Part shown: in pieces, positions 49,545 through 57,691 of the stretch
How the letters are laid out: every line of letters starts with the position of its first letter
How positions within the stretch are numbered: position 1 is the stretch's first letter
Made by a program: the position numbers and the translations under genes
Source of the DNA: JACPFV01 sp035526825
GTDB lineage: Bacteria > Pseudomonadota > Gammaproteobacteria > Nevskiales > Nevskiaceae
Direction: 5' to 3'
Length of the DNA: 64,000 bases
Assembly (NCBI GenBank): GCA_035526825.1
Contig: DATLBT010000120.1
Span: 29,839 to 93,838 of the forward strand
The notes under the pieces: model-generated
Seen by the model: only the letters and a program-made list of their open reading frames with translations
Told to the model about the DNA's origin: nothing
Databases searched by the model: none

Positions 49545-52186
49545 AAATAGGGACGCACACCATTTTTCCACGGCGTAAAGCCGGGTCGTCAGGCTCGGTC
49601 AAAAATGGTGTGCGTCCCTATTTTCTCCGGGCATGGATTCCAGCTTTCGCTGGAATGACGGTGTTGTTTGCCGCCCACGCCGAGCAGTACCGCAGCGAAG
49701 TGCGCGAGCTCGAGGCCACGCCCGGGCAAAGCAAACCGCAGGACTCGAAGAAGTTGCTGCAGGACGCGAAAGATCCGTACAGCAAGGCCCTGCTGCTGCG
49801 CGACCTCGCCGCCCAGGCCGTCAACAAGAAGGACTACGAGCAGGCCGCCGAGTACCTCGAGCAGGCCATCGCGCAGAACGCGCTGTCGCCGCAGGCCGCG
49901 GCCGAGATGCGCAAGAACCTCACGGCGCTGCGCGTGGCGGGCGGCAAGCCGACAGACGTCATCAAGGCACTCGAGCCGCGCGTGAAAAACAACGCGCAGG
50001 CCAGCCCCGAGGAAATGGCGGCGCTCGGCGGCGCCTACCTGCAGGTCAAGCGTTTCAAGGAGGCGCTGCCGTTGCTGCAGAAGGCGGTCGCGGCGAACCC
50101 CAACGCCGACGAGAGCTGGTTGCAGGGGCTGTATTCCGCGTACATAGGCGCCGGCCAGGAGAAGGAAGCCGCGCCAGTGCTCGAGAAGCTGGTCCGCCGC
50201 AATCCGGGCAAGCCCGAATACTGGCTGCAGCTCGCCGGCTTGCATCACAAGGCCGGCAACAAGGAGCGCGCGCTGGCGACGCTCGAGCTCGCCAGCCGCC
50301 AGGGACATCTCGACTCGGCCGAGCACCGGCTGCAGCTGGTCGGCCTGACCGCGCAGCTTGGCGCGCCGTTCGAGGCGGGCTCGCTGCTGCAGCGCTGGAT
50401 GCTCGACGGCGAAGTGCCGCGCAACGCGCAGAACCTGGAGGCGCTGGCCGGCCTGTGGGTCGCCGCGCGCGAGCACCAGCTCGCGGTCGACGCGCTGCGC
50501 GACGCGGTGCAGGCGCGACCCAGCTCCGAGCTGAACCTGCAGCTCGGCCAGCTGTTGCTCGAGCGCGAGGAATACGTCGAGGCCGCGTCCGCGCTCAATG
50601 CCGGACTGGACGACGCGCGCGCTGACCGCGCCGGCCCGGTGCTGTTGTCGCTGGGCGTCGCGGCGTTCTATGCAGGCAGCACGGACGGCGCGATCCAGGC
50701 CTTCACCGGTGCGGCGCGGCATCCGGGATCGGCGCAGCCGGCGAAGGATTGGCTCGCGTTCCTCGAAATGCCGCAGGCGCGCGAGCAGGCGCTCAAGTTC
50801 GCCAAACGCAAGTCGTCGGCGCCCGAGGCTGTCGCGCTCAGCGGCCGGCTGCTCGGCGGCACGGTCAAGGCGGCGCCTGCCCTCGGTGAGCTCGCCACGG
50901 TGATGCCGGACATGCGCCGACTCACCGGCAACCTCACGCCGATTGGTGCCGAGCGCGATGCCAGCAGCGATGGCACGATTCCCGAGTGGACCGGCGGCCT
51001 GGCCAAGGCGCCCAGCGCGTTCAAGGCCGGCGGCCGGCTGGTCGATGCGTTCGCGGCCGACAAGCCCCTGTTCACGATCACCGCTGCCAACGCCGCGCAG
51101 TACGCCGCGAAGCTCTCGGCCGGCCACCGCGCGCTGCTGGCGAAATATCCAGGGTACAAGTTGCCGGTCTACGAAACGCGCCGCAGCGCCGCTTACCCGA
51201 AGGCCATCTATGACGCGACCCAGGCCAACATCGGCAAGGCCAGGCTGGTCGGCTCCGATGGGTTGACCGGCGCGAAGCTCGGCTATCCGTTCCCGCAGCC
51301 GCAAAACGGCGTCGAGGTGATGTGGAACCACCGGGTCCGCTATCGCGGCAACAGCGTCCAGGCGCAATACACGCAGGCGGTGGTGCGCGAGAACGGCGAG
51401 ATCGGCAGCAAGTCGATCCAGAAGGTGCAGGTCCTGTTCCGCTACGGCAACACCGAGAACCCGAGCGACCTGGCGACCGACAACGTGCTGCTCTATTTCC
51501 TCGGCAAGTACTTCACGCCGGGCAATACCCTCGATTTCGTCGTGCTGGTGCACGAAACCGCAAACATCGAGAAGGGTGCGCGCGGCATCTGGGTGATCCC
51601 GCCCAAGATTCCCAAGATGTTCCGCATTCCGCCGGTCGGCTACGACCAGCCGTACCCCGGCAGCGAAGCCATCTATTTCGTCGACATGCTCGACATGTAC
51701 AACGGTGCCTTCGACCGCTACGTCTGGAAGCTCGTCGGCAAGCGCGAGCTGTACATTCCGTACAACGCGTACAAGCTCTCGGACGGCAGTCGCAAGTATG
51801 CGCAGCTGCTGACGCCGAAGCACCTCAACCCCGACGGCACGCGTTACGAGCTGCATCGCGTCTGGCTGATCGAGGCGGTGGAGCGCGGCGGCAAGCGCCA
51901 CTCGTTCGGCAAGCGGCTGTTCTACGTCGACGAGGACAGCTGGAACATCGTGCTGGTGGAGAACTACGATCGCGAAGGCCGGCCGTGGCGGTTCCAGGAG
52001 GGCCACCTCGTGGCCAATTACGAGGTGCTCATGACGAACGCCGCGCCGACCGTGACCTACGACCTCAAGGACGGCCGCTACTTCGCGATCGGCCTGTCGT
52101 CCGAGGATCCGCCGATGAACACCCACGCCGAGCTGCAGAAGCGCGACTTCACGCCGGCCAACGTCGGCACGAGGAACATCCGGTGA
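49541..52186 (+). CDS. TPR-DUF1329 fusion protein with repeat-derived signal peptide
   Basis: The 881-residue protein has three parts. Residues 1-46 are encoded by two palindromic repeats and end in RAWIPAFAGMTVLFAAHA, which serves as a signal peptide. Residues about 50-455 are tetratricopeptide-like repeats (YEQAAEYLEQAIAQ, EALPLLQKAVAANPNADESW), like the TPR protein that ends TonB2 operons. Residues about 460-881 are DUF1329 (LTPIGAERDASSDGTIPEWTGG, EVMWNHRVRYRG, PPKIPKMFRIPPVGYDQPYPGSEAIYFVD), normally a separate outer-membrane lipid-transport-like protein. ATG at 49541 overlaps the stop of the TtpC-TonB gene; the stop overlaps the next start. Confidence 0.85.
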   Translation: MKIGTHTIFPRRKAGSSGSVKNGVRPYFLRAWIPAFAGMTVLFAAHAEQYRSEVRELEATPGQSKPQDSKKLLQDAKDPYSKALLLRDLAAQAVNKKDYEQAAEYLEQAIAQNALSPQAAAEMRKNLTALRVAGGKPTDVIKALEPRVKNNAQASPEEMAALGGAYLQVKRFKEALPLLQKAVAANPNADESWLQGLYSAYIGAGQEKEAAPVLEKLVRRNPGKPEYWLQLAGLHHKAGNKERALATLELASRQGHLDSAEHRLQLVGLTAQLGAPFEAGSLLQRWMLDGEVPRNAQNLEALAGLWVAAREHQLAVDALRDAVQARPSSELNLQLGQLLLEREEYVEAASALNAGLDDARADRAGPVLLSLGVAAFYAGSTDGAIQAFTGAARHPGSAQPAKDWLAFLEMPQAREQALKFAKRKSSAPEAVALSGRLLGGTVKAAPALGELATVMPDMRRLTGNLTPIGAERDASSDGTIPEWTGGLAKAPSAFKAGGRLVDAFAADKPLFTITAANAAQYAAKLSAGHRALLAKYPGYKLPVYETRRSAAYPKAIYDATQANIGKARLVGSDGLTGAKLGYPFPQPQNGVEVMWNHRVRYRGNSVQAQYTQAVVRENGEIGSKSIQKVQVLFRYGNTENPSDLATDNVLLYFLGKYFTPGNTLDFVVLVHETANIEKGARGIWVIPPKIPKMFRIPPVGYDQPYPGSEAIYFVDMLDMYNGAFDRYVWKLVGKRELYIPYNAYKLSDGSRKYAQLLTPKHLNPDGTRYELHRVWLIEAVERGGKRHSFGKRLFYVDEDSWNIVLVENYDREGRPWRFQEGHLVANYEVLMTNAAPTVTYDLKDGRYFAIGLSSEDPPMNTHAELQKRDFTPANVGTRNIR
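49544..49624. repeat. Perfect 24-bp inverted repeat inside the start of the TPR-DUF1329 gene
   Basis: Arms at 49544-49567 (starting AAAATAGGGACGCACACC) and 49601-49624 (ending GGTGTGCGTCCCTATTTT) are exact reverse complements around a 33-base loop. The GGGACGCAC-type palindrome resembles dispersed REP-like elements of gammaproteobacteria. It begins right after the ATG of the gene and is translated. No target-site duplication is visible. Confidence 0.85.
49629..49661. repeat. Second palindromic repeat (WIPAFAGMT-encoding type)
   Basis: ATTCCAGC-TTTC-GCTGGAAT (49637-49656) is a short perfect hairpin inside the common dispersed repeat form GCATGGATTCCAGCTTTCGC. In the reading frame used by the gene it encodes WIPAFAGMT, the known translation of this kind of repeat. 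It follows the first repeat after four bases and supplies the hydrophobic start of the signal peptide. Confidence 0.75.
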
Positions 52187-52857
52187 GCAAGTTCGATACG
52201 TCCGGCGCGCAGATCCAGGGTGCGCGCATGCGCCAGGAGGACGCCTGGAACATCGAGCGCTTCGCCGCCGATGAGGTGCTCGCCATCGTCGCCGATGGCC
52301 TCGGCGGCCATCCGGCCGGCGACATCGCCAGCAGCGAGGCGGTCAGGGAGATCTCGCGGCTGTTCGGCGAGGGGCGGCGCAGCAGCGAGGCCGAGCCGCG
52401 CGATTGGCTCAAGGTCGCCTTGATGGGTGCTGACCAGGCGCTGCACGCGATGCAACGGCGCAACCCCGAACTGCACGGCATGGCCACGACCGTGGTTGCG
52501 CTGTACGCGCGCGGCCACGAATTCTGGGCGGCTAGCGTCGGTGACAGCTACCTGTTGCTGTACCGCCAGGGCAAGCTCATGGTGCTCAACGAACTGCACG
52601 CCGAAGGCGGCGGCGTGACCAGCTGCGTCGGCTTCAACCTGTCGCGGCTCGACCTCGCCGACCGGCTGCTGGTGGAAAAAGGCGACCGCTTCCTGCTCGC
52701 GAGCGACGGCATCGCCGCGCTCGACAGCGAGGAAATCTCCGCGCTGCTGGCCAACGCCGCGGACGCGCCGGGCGCCACGCGCGACGTGCTGTCGGCGATC
52801 GAAGACGCGGCGCTGCCGCACCAGGACAACGCAACCGTCGTCGCGATGTTTGCCTGA
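52183..52857 (+). CDS. PP2C-family protein phosphatase
   Basis: The 224-residue protein has the PP2C metal motifs: RQEDAWNI, IVADGLGGHPAGDIASSEAV, MATTVVALYARGHEFWAASVGDSYLLLYRQG, FLLASDGIAAL and DNATVVAMF. It removes phosphate from Ser/Thr in proteins, using two Mn/Mg ions. GTG at 52183 overlaps the stop of the TPR-DUF1329 gene (GTGA), making it the last gene of the six-gene operon. A phosphatase is not a usual part of TonB2 operons; a Ser/Thr kinase gene lies far upstream at 14516. Confidence 0.9.
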   Translation: MSKFDTSGAQIQGARMRQEDAWNIERFAADEVLAIVADGLGGHPAGDIASSEAVREISRLFGEGRRSSEAEPRDWLKVALMGADQALHAMQRRNPELHGMATTVVALYARGHEFWAASVGDSYLLLYRQGKLMVLNELHAEGGGVTSCVGFNLSRLDLADRLLVEKGDRFLLASDGIAALDSEEISALLANAADAPGATRDVLSAIEDAALPHQDNATVVAMFA

Positions 52858-52861
52858 CGTC

Positions 52862-53848
52862 TCACGGCGCGCGCAGTGCAAACGCCAGCGGCCGCATGGG
52901 GGCGGCGCTGGCGCCGCGCAGCCGCAGCGATGCGCCGATGAATGCAAACTCATAGATGCGGTCGCGTGCGAGTGCATCGAGGTTGACCACCTCGAGGATG
53001 GTGACGCCTTGCTGCGCCAGCAGGTACGTGTGGACCGGGATCCAGTTGCCTGGCACTTCGGAAGGAAACGACTCCAGGCTCAGGTTGTCGGCGCCGATAC
53101 TGAGCGCGCCCTTTTCCTCCACAAGGTAGCGCGCGGCCGCCATCCCGAGCCCGGGCGGCTCGGCCATGAATCGCGCGCCATCGCCGATCGCGCCCATGCG
53201 GCCGGTGCGGATGAGGACGACATCGCCGCCATGCAGCTTGACGCGCTGGCGAGCGAGGGCCTGGCGCAAATCTTCGACCGTGATGCGGTAGCCGGGAGGC
53301 AGAGCGTCGACGCCGCGGGAGGTGGCCACGTCGATGAGTACGCCGCGCGCGACGATCGGCGGGATCGTCTCCGCGCCGGCCCTGGTCCAGCCGCGATCGC
53401 CGAGGTGCTCGTCGGCGGCGAAGCCGTTCCAGATCCGGCCATCCAGGCCGAAGTGATTCAGCGCGTCGATGTGCGTGCCGGTGTGCGTGTACATCGACAC
53501 CGCGTCGCCGGTGTAGCTGACGCGGCGGTTCTGCTGCGGGCCGACGCGCATAGGGTCGTCCACCGCGGTCCCGCGCGGCGAGTGGGTGAGCCAGAACTGG
53601 TACCGCGGGTCGCCGATCGCCTGCCAACTCGGCATGCCGATGTGGTACTCGACGCTGAGGTCATAGGGTCGGCCGCTGCCGATGCGCGACAGCACTGCCA
53701 AACGGCTCGCATCCGTCATCAAATTGAGGCGGCCGATCTCATCCGCAGCGCCCCATGGGCTGTGGCCGACATCGTCGGCGGCAGCAGCGGCAGAGGCGAA
53801 AACAGTGGCCGTGAGCAGGGCAAGTACGGCGGCGGGGAAGCGCGGCAT
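52862..53848 (-). CDS. Exported cyclase-family protein (kynurenine formamidase-like fold)
   Basis: The 328-residue product begins with a signal peptide (MPRFPAAVLALLTATVFASAAAAAD). It has the cyclase-family metal motif HTGTHIDALNHFG and further conserved parts: GVLIDVATSRGVDALPPGYRITVEDL, GDVVLIRTGRMG, and IGADNLSLESFPSEVPGNWIPVHTYLLAQQGVTILEVVNLD. These enzymes hydrolyse amide or ester bonds, using zinc or manganese. GGAG lies 8 bases before the chosen ATG at 53848. It is divergent from a LysR gene, its likely regulator. Four bases separate it from the convergent PP2C stop. Confidence 0.87.
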   Translation of the reverse strand: MPRFPAAVLALLTATVFASAAAAADDVGHSPWGAADEIGRLNLMTDASRLAVLSRIGSGRPYDLSVEYHIGMPSWQAIGDPRYQFWLTHSPRGTAVDDPMRVGPQQNRRVSYTGDAVSMYTHTGTHIDALNHFGLDGRIWNGFAADEHLGDRGWTRAGAETIPPIVARGVLIDVATSRGVDALPPGYRITVEDLRQALARQRVKLHGGDVVLIRTGRMGAIGDGARFMAEPPGLGMAAARYLVEEKGALSIGADNLSLESFPSEVPGNWIPVHTYLLAQQGVTILEVVNLDALARDRIYEFAFIGASLRLRGASAAPMRPLAFALRAP

Positions 53849-53908
53849 GCGTCGAACTCCAATGGGGTGTGCAGGCACTGTAGGCCCGACGCGTGTCGCG
53901 ATAATCCG

Positions 53909-53943
53909 GGTGCCTGGAACAGATTTGTTGCCTGACAGGCACC
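53909..53943. promoter_or_regulatory. Inverted repeat near LysR start (possible operator)
   Basis: GGTGCCTG and CAGGCACC are exact 8-bp reverse complements separated by 19 bases. They lie in the 119-base gap between the divergent cyclase-family and LysR genes, about 25 bases before the LysR ATG. A LysR-type regulator commonly binds such a site to control itself and the divergent gene. Confidence 0.4.
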
Positions 53944-53967
53944 AGTGGACCTGCTACAACGGGCGTC

Positions 53968-54870
53968 ATGAGGAACGCCGCGCTGGACGACATCGCCTGC
54001 TTCGTTGCCGTGGTCGACCGCGGCAGCTTCACCGCCGCGGCCGATGAGCTCGGCGTCTCCCGCTCGGCCGCCAGCAAGCAGGTCTCGCACCTGGAGTCGA
54101 GACTGCGCGCACGGTTGCTCAACCGCACCACGCGGCGCCTGAGCCTAACCGAAGTCGGCGAGGTGTTCTACGAAAGCGCCCGGCGCGGCCTCCAGGAGAT
54201 CGGCGAGGCTGAAGCCGCGGTGTCGCGCCTGCAGTCCGCGCCGCGCGGCGTGCTGCGACTGAACGTGCCGATGTCGTTCGGCATCCTGCACGTGGCGCCG
54301 GCGCTGCCGGCGTTCCTCGAGCGCTACCCGGAGGTGCGCCTCGAGGTCCGCTTCGACGACCGCAAGCTCGATCTCGTGGAAGAAGCGTTCGACGTCGCGG
54401 TGCGCATCGGCGAGCTCGCCGAGTCCTCGCTGGTCGCGCGCCGCATTGCCGCGTGCCCGCACGTGATCTGCGCCACGCCGGCGTACCTGCGCCGTCACGG
54501 CGAGCCGCACCGTCCCGATGAGCTGCGCGGCCACAACGCGCTCGCCTTCAGTTACGCGGAGGCGCCGAGCCAGTGGACGCTCACGGCGCGCGACGGCAAG
54601 GAAGTGAAGGTGCCGGTGGATGGCAGCGTGCGCATGAACAACAGCCTTGCCTTGCGCGAGCTGCTGCTCGCCGGCGTCGGACTCGCGCTGACTCCGCGTT
54701 TCGTGGTCGGCCGCGACCTCGAGGCTGGACGCCTGAAGGCGGTGTTGACGGATTACCGGGTCCGCGAGCCAGGGGCCTTCGCGGTGTACCCGCAGCGACG
54801 CCACCTGTCACCGAAAGTCCGCGCGTTCGTCGATTTCATCGCCGAGCGTTTGGCCACCGAGTTGGGCTGA
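53968..54870 (+). CDS. LysR family transcriptional regulator 1
   Basis: The 300-residue protein has the LysR helix-turn-helix (DDIACFVAVVDRGSFTAAADELGVSRSAASKQVSHLESRLRARLLNRTTRRLSLTEVG) and a substrate-binding domain (LRLNVPMSFGILHVAPALPAFLERYPEVRLEVRFDDRKLDLVEEAFDVAVRIG). It belongs to the subgroup with the SAASKQVSHLE recognition helix. It is divergent from the cyclase-family gene and followed after 10 bases by an alpha/beta hydrolase gene on the same strand, so both are likely targets. Inducer unknown. Confidence 0.93.
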   Translation: MRNAALDDIACFVAVVDRGSFTAAADELGVSRSAASKQVSHLESRLRARLLNRTTRRLSLTEVGEVFYESARRGLQEIGEAEAAVSRLQSAPRGVLRLNVPMSFGILHVAPALPAFLERYPEVRLEVRFDDRKLDLVEEAFDVAVRIGELAESSLVARRIAACPHVICATPAYLRRHGEPHRPDELRGHNALAFSYAEAPSQWTLTARDGKEVKVPVDGSVRMNNSLALRELLLAGVGLALTPRFVVGRDLEAGRLKAVLTDYRVREPGAFAVYPQRRHLSPKVRAFVDFIAERLATELG

Positions 54871-54880
54871 ATCCGGCACC

Positions 54881-55747
54881 ATGCCGACCCTCGGGCTGGC
54901 TTGCCGCTGCGACGACGGCGTCGAAATTCCGGCGACGCTGTACATGCCAGCGACGCCACCGCTGGCGACGCTCGTGATCGCCGCCGGCATGGGCATTCCG
55001 CGCCGGTTTTACGGCCGTTTCGCGGCCGCCATGGCCGCGCGGGGGATCGCTGCGCTGACCTTCGATTACCGCGGCATTGGCGAGGCTGCGCGCGCGGTGA
55101 CAGATCCGCGCCGCGTGCGCTTCCAGGACTGGGGGAGCCTTGACCTGCATGCCGTGCTCGGTGAGGCGTTCCGGCGGCACCCAGGCCTGCCGGTGTTCCA
55201 TTGCGGGCACTCGGCCGGAGCGCAAATCGTGGGCCTCACACCCCTGGCCGAGAAACTCGCCGGGCTCGTACTCGTGGCGGGGCCGCGGCCGCATGCAAGC
55301 CAGGATCGCGGCGCGTACCGGGTGTTCTCGTCCCTGTGGTGGTACGTGATCGTGCCGCTCGCCTCGCGGGGCCGCTGGTTTCCGGCAAGGCGCCTCGGCT
55401 TTTCGTCCATCGACGTCCCGGCCGGCGTGACTGCCGAGTGGGGACGCTGGGCGCGGTCGCATCGCTACCTGTTTTCGCCGCAGTTCGGCATCGATACCGC
55501 GCGCTACGCCAGGTTGAGCCAGCCGCTGCTTGCCTGGAGCTTCAGCGACGACCGCTACGCGCCGCCGGCGTCGATCGAGGCGCTGCTCACCGAGTTTCCC
55601 GCCGCGCGGATCGAGCGCCGCCACCTGCGCCCGGCGGACGCAGGCGCGCGTGCCATCGGCCACCTCGGCTTCTTCCGCGACGCCTTCCGCGACACCCTGT
55701 GGCGCGAGACCGCCGACTGGATCGAACGGCTGGCGCGCGCCAGCTGA
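54881..55747 (+). CDS. Alpha/beta hydrolase 1 (LysR-linked)
   Basis: The 288-residue protein has AAGMGIPRRFYGRFAAAMAARGIAALTFDYRGIGEA, the nucleophile elbow HCGHSAGAQIVG, a possible acid in SFSDDRYAPP, and a C-terminal RAIGHLGFFRD with the likely catalytic histidine. The middle insert is Trp-rich (SSLWWYVIVPL) and could cap a hydrophobic pocket. The same plan recurs in the hydrolase at 59673-60521. It follows LysR 1 after 10 bases and is convergent with LysR 2. The substrate is unknown, probably a small ester. Confidence 0.85.
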   Translation: MPTLGLACRCDDGVEIPATLYMPATPPLATLVIAAGMGIPRRFYGRFAAAMAARGIAALTFDYRGIGEAARAVTDPRRVRFQDWGSLDLHAVLGEAFRRHPGLPVFHCGHSAGAQIVGLTPLAEKLAGLVLVAGPRPHASQDRGAYRVFSSLWWYVIVPLASRGRWFPARRLGFSSIDVPAGVTAEWGRWARSHRYLFSPQFGIDTARYARLSQPLLAWSFSDDRYAPPASIEALLTEFPAARIERRHLRPADAGARAIGHLGFFRDAFRDTLWRETADWIERLARAS

Positions 55748-55751
55748 ACGC

Positions 55752-56654
55752 TCAGCGTAGCGCCGCCCCTGAGCCGAAGCGCTCGGCCATGAAGTCGACG
55801 AAGGCGCGCACCTTGGGCAGGAGCTGTCGCCGGCTCGCATACACCACGTTGATTGACGCCGCCGACGTCTCGCAGTCGGCCAGCGCCTGGCGAAGACGGC
55901 CCTCGGCGAGCTCGCGCTCGACGAAGAAATTCGGAAACATGCCGAGGCCAAGTCCGTCGAGGACGCCTTGTTTCAGCACAAAGTCGCTGTTGCTGCGCAG
56001 GCTGGATGCCACGGTCACCGCAATCCAGCGGCCGCGCGGCGGCCGGAGCCGCCACTCGTTCGGCGTGCGCGCCAGCGCATAGGTCAGGCAGGTATGCGCC
56101 GCGAGGTCGGCCGGCGTGCGCGGCATGCCGTGCCGCTTGAAGTATGCCGGTGAGCCGACCACCACCAGCGGACACGGCGACAGTCGCCGCGCGACGAGGT
56201 TGGAGTCGGTCATCGCGGAGATGCGCACTGCGACGTCGAAGCGCTCCTTGACGAGGTCGACCAAACGGTCATCGAGCTCGAGGTCGAGCGCGATTTCCGG
56301 ATAGCGTGCGCGGAACGCGGCCAGGTGCGGCGCCAGCGAGACGCTGCCGAAGTACACCGGCGCCGACACGCGCAGCAGCCCGCGCGGGGCGCCGGTGAGC
56401 TGCGCGACTTCCTTCTCCGCCTCGCCGAGTTCGATCAGCGCCCCGGCGCTGCGCCGATACAGGGCGTCGCCGGCCTCGGTCAGCGTCAACCGCCGCGTGG
56501 TCCGGTGCAGTAGCCGCGCCCCGAGCCGCTGCTCGAGTCGGCTGACCTGCTTGCTGACGGCGGCCTTCGACACCTCGAGCGCGTCGGCGGCGCGCGTAAA
56601 GCTGCCGAGCTCGACGACGCGGACGAATACGGCAATCTCGGCAATACGATCCAT
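55752..56654 (-). CDS. LysR family transcriptional regulator 2
   Basis: The 300-residue protein has the helix-turn-helix AVFVRVVELGSFTRAADALEVSKAAVSKQVSRLEQRLGARLLHRTTRRLTLTEAG and a LysR substrate domain (LLRVSAPVYFGSVSLAPHLAAFRARYPEIALDLELDDRLVDLVKERFDVAVRIS). It is divergent from the rhodanese-DoxX genes, and an inverted repeat sits just before its own start codon. These are its probable targets. Confidence 0.93.
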   Translation of the reverse strand: MDRIAEIAVFVRVVELGSFTRAADALEVSKAAVSKQVSRLEQRLGARLLHRTTRRLTLTEAGDALYRRSAGALIELGEAEKEVAQLTGAPRGLLRVSAPVYFGSVSLAPHLAAFRARYPEIALDLELDDRLVDLVKERFDVAVRISAMTDSNLVARRLSPCPLVVVGSPAYFKRHGMPRTPADLAAHTCLTYALARTPNEWRLRPPRGRWIAVTVASSLRSNSDFVLKQGVLDGLGLGMFPNFFVERELAEGRLRQALADCETSAASINVVYASRRQLLPKVRAFVDFMAERFGSGAALR

Positions 56655-56657
56655 GGC

Positions 56658-56681
56658 GATTGTTTCCTTGGGCGAACAATC
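56658..56681. promoter_or_regulatory. Inverted repeat before LysR 2 (possible autoregulatory operator)
   Basis: GATTGTT and AACAATC are exact reverse complements with a 10-base spacer, immediately upstream of the LysR 2 ATG (56654) and within the divergent region to the rhodanese gene. Binding here would block LysR 2 translation initiation or transcription, typical of negative autoregulation, while affecting the divergent promoter. Confidence 0.5.
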
Positions 56682-56772
56682 ATATTCCGTGGATCCCGAT
56701 GATCAAAGCGGCAAGGGCGCATACCTTGGCCATGCGGCATTTTCGCCGCGATGACTTCAGGAGCATGCGCAC

Positions 56773-57153
56773 ATGAGCAGCTACGACCTTTCCGCAGCCC
56801 AGGCCCACTTCGCGGCCCGCCTGGCTTTCACGACCGGTGTGCACGAGCTGGAATACCTCGTCCAGCAGCAGCCGGCCGACAGCATCGTCGTCGACGTTCG
56901 CTTCCCCAAGGATTACGCGGCGGGTCACGTGCCCGGCGCGATCAACCTGCCCAAGGGCAAGTGGCAGAACCCGAAGGGACTGCGCAAGGACGCGACCCAC
57001 TACGTCTACTGCTACGACCAGACCTGCCACATGGCCGTCGATGCCGCGGTCGAGTTGACCCGGCAGGGCTACAAGGTGGTGGAGGTCGAGGGCGGCTACG
57101 ACCGCTGGACGCAGAAGGGCTACCGCAGCGAGAGCGCTGCGGCAGCCGCGTGA
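56773..57153 (+). CDS. Rhodanese-like domain protein
   Basis: The 126-residue protein has one rhodanese domain: SIVVDVRFPKDYAAGHVPGAINLPKGKW, active-site loop YVYCYDQTCHMAVDAA and the end VVEVEGGYDRWTQKGY. The loop has cysteines at CYDQTC rather than a single one, so the sulfur-carrying residue is uncertain. It is cytosolic. It lies seven bases before the DoxX gene, forming an operon likely controlled by LysR 2. Confidence 0.9.
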   Translation: MSSYDLSAAQAHFAARLAFTTGVHELEYLVQQQPADSIVVDVRFPKDYAAGHVPGAINLPKGKWQNPKGLRKDATHYVYCYDQTCHMAVDAAVELTRQGYKVVEVEGGYDRWTQKGYRSESAAAAA

Positions 57154-57160
57154 GGCGCCC

Positions 57161-57595
57161 ATGAGTCGCGAACGCAATATCGACCTCGGCGTCGGACTGC
57201 TGCGCGTGAGCCTGGGCGTGATGTTCCTTACTCACAGCGTGGTGCTGAAGTACCTCACCTACACGCTGCCGGGAACCGCGCAGTTCTTCGAGTCCATCGG
57301 CCTGCCCGCGGTGCTCGCGTACGTCGTGTTCTGGATGGAAGCGCTGGGCGGCGCCGCGCTGGTGTTGGGCATCGGCACGCGCACCGTGGCGGCGGCGCTC
57401 ATGCCGGTGCTGCTCGGGGCCACGTGGACCCATGCCGGCAATGGCTGGCTGTTCTCGAATGCCAACGGCGGCTGGGAGTACCCGCTGTATCTCACGGTGC
57501 TCGCCGGCGCGCAGGTGCTGCTCGGCGAAGGCGCTTTCGCGCTGTCGCGCGTGCGCGCGCGCCCGCGCCCGACTCAACGGGCGCTGGCGGCCTGA
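57161..57595 (+). CDS. DoxX family membrane protein
   Basis: The 144-residue protein has four hydrophobic segments: LGVGLLRVSLGVMFLTHSVVLK, PAVLAYVVFWMEALGGAALVLGI, TVAAALMPVLLGATWTH and YPLYLTVLAGAQVLLGEGAFAL. This is the DoxX/DUF417-like layout. DoxX proteins are thought to act in membrane redox or sulfur metabolism (thiosulfate:quinone oxidoreductase in archaea), which fits the partnering with a rhodanese. A terminator follows. Confidence 0.88.
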   Translation: MSRERNIDLGVGLLRVSLGVMFLTHSVVLKYLTYTLPGTAQFFESIGLPAVLAYVVFWMEALGGAALVLGIGTRTVAAALMPVLLGATWTHAGNGWLFSNANGGWEYPLYLTVLAGAQVLLGEGAFALSRVRARPRPTQRALAA

Positions 57596-57601
57596 GGCCA
57601 T

Positions 57602-57642
57602 GGGCGCCTGGAACGAATGTGTTTCCGGGCGCCCACTTTTTC
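57602..57642 (+). terminator. Rho-independent terminator
   Basis: GGGCGCCTGG and CCGGGCGCCC pair over ten positions with one G-T pair and a 13-base loop, followed by ACTTTTTCC. It ends the rhodanese-DoxX transcript. Confidence 0.7.
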
Positions 57643-57691
57643 CGCGCAAGGCCGATGCGCACAGTCAGGTCTCGAGAGGAGGCGTGAATCC

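Noticed and set aside
49544..49661. CRISPR or insertion-sequence ends
   Set aside because: There is one palindrome plus one short hairpin, no regular spacers, no transposase and no target-site duplication; palindromic repeat elements fit better.
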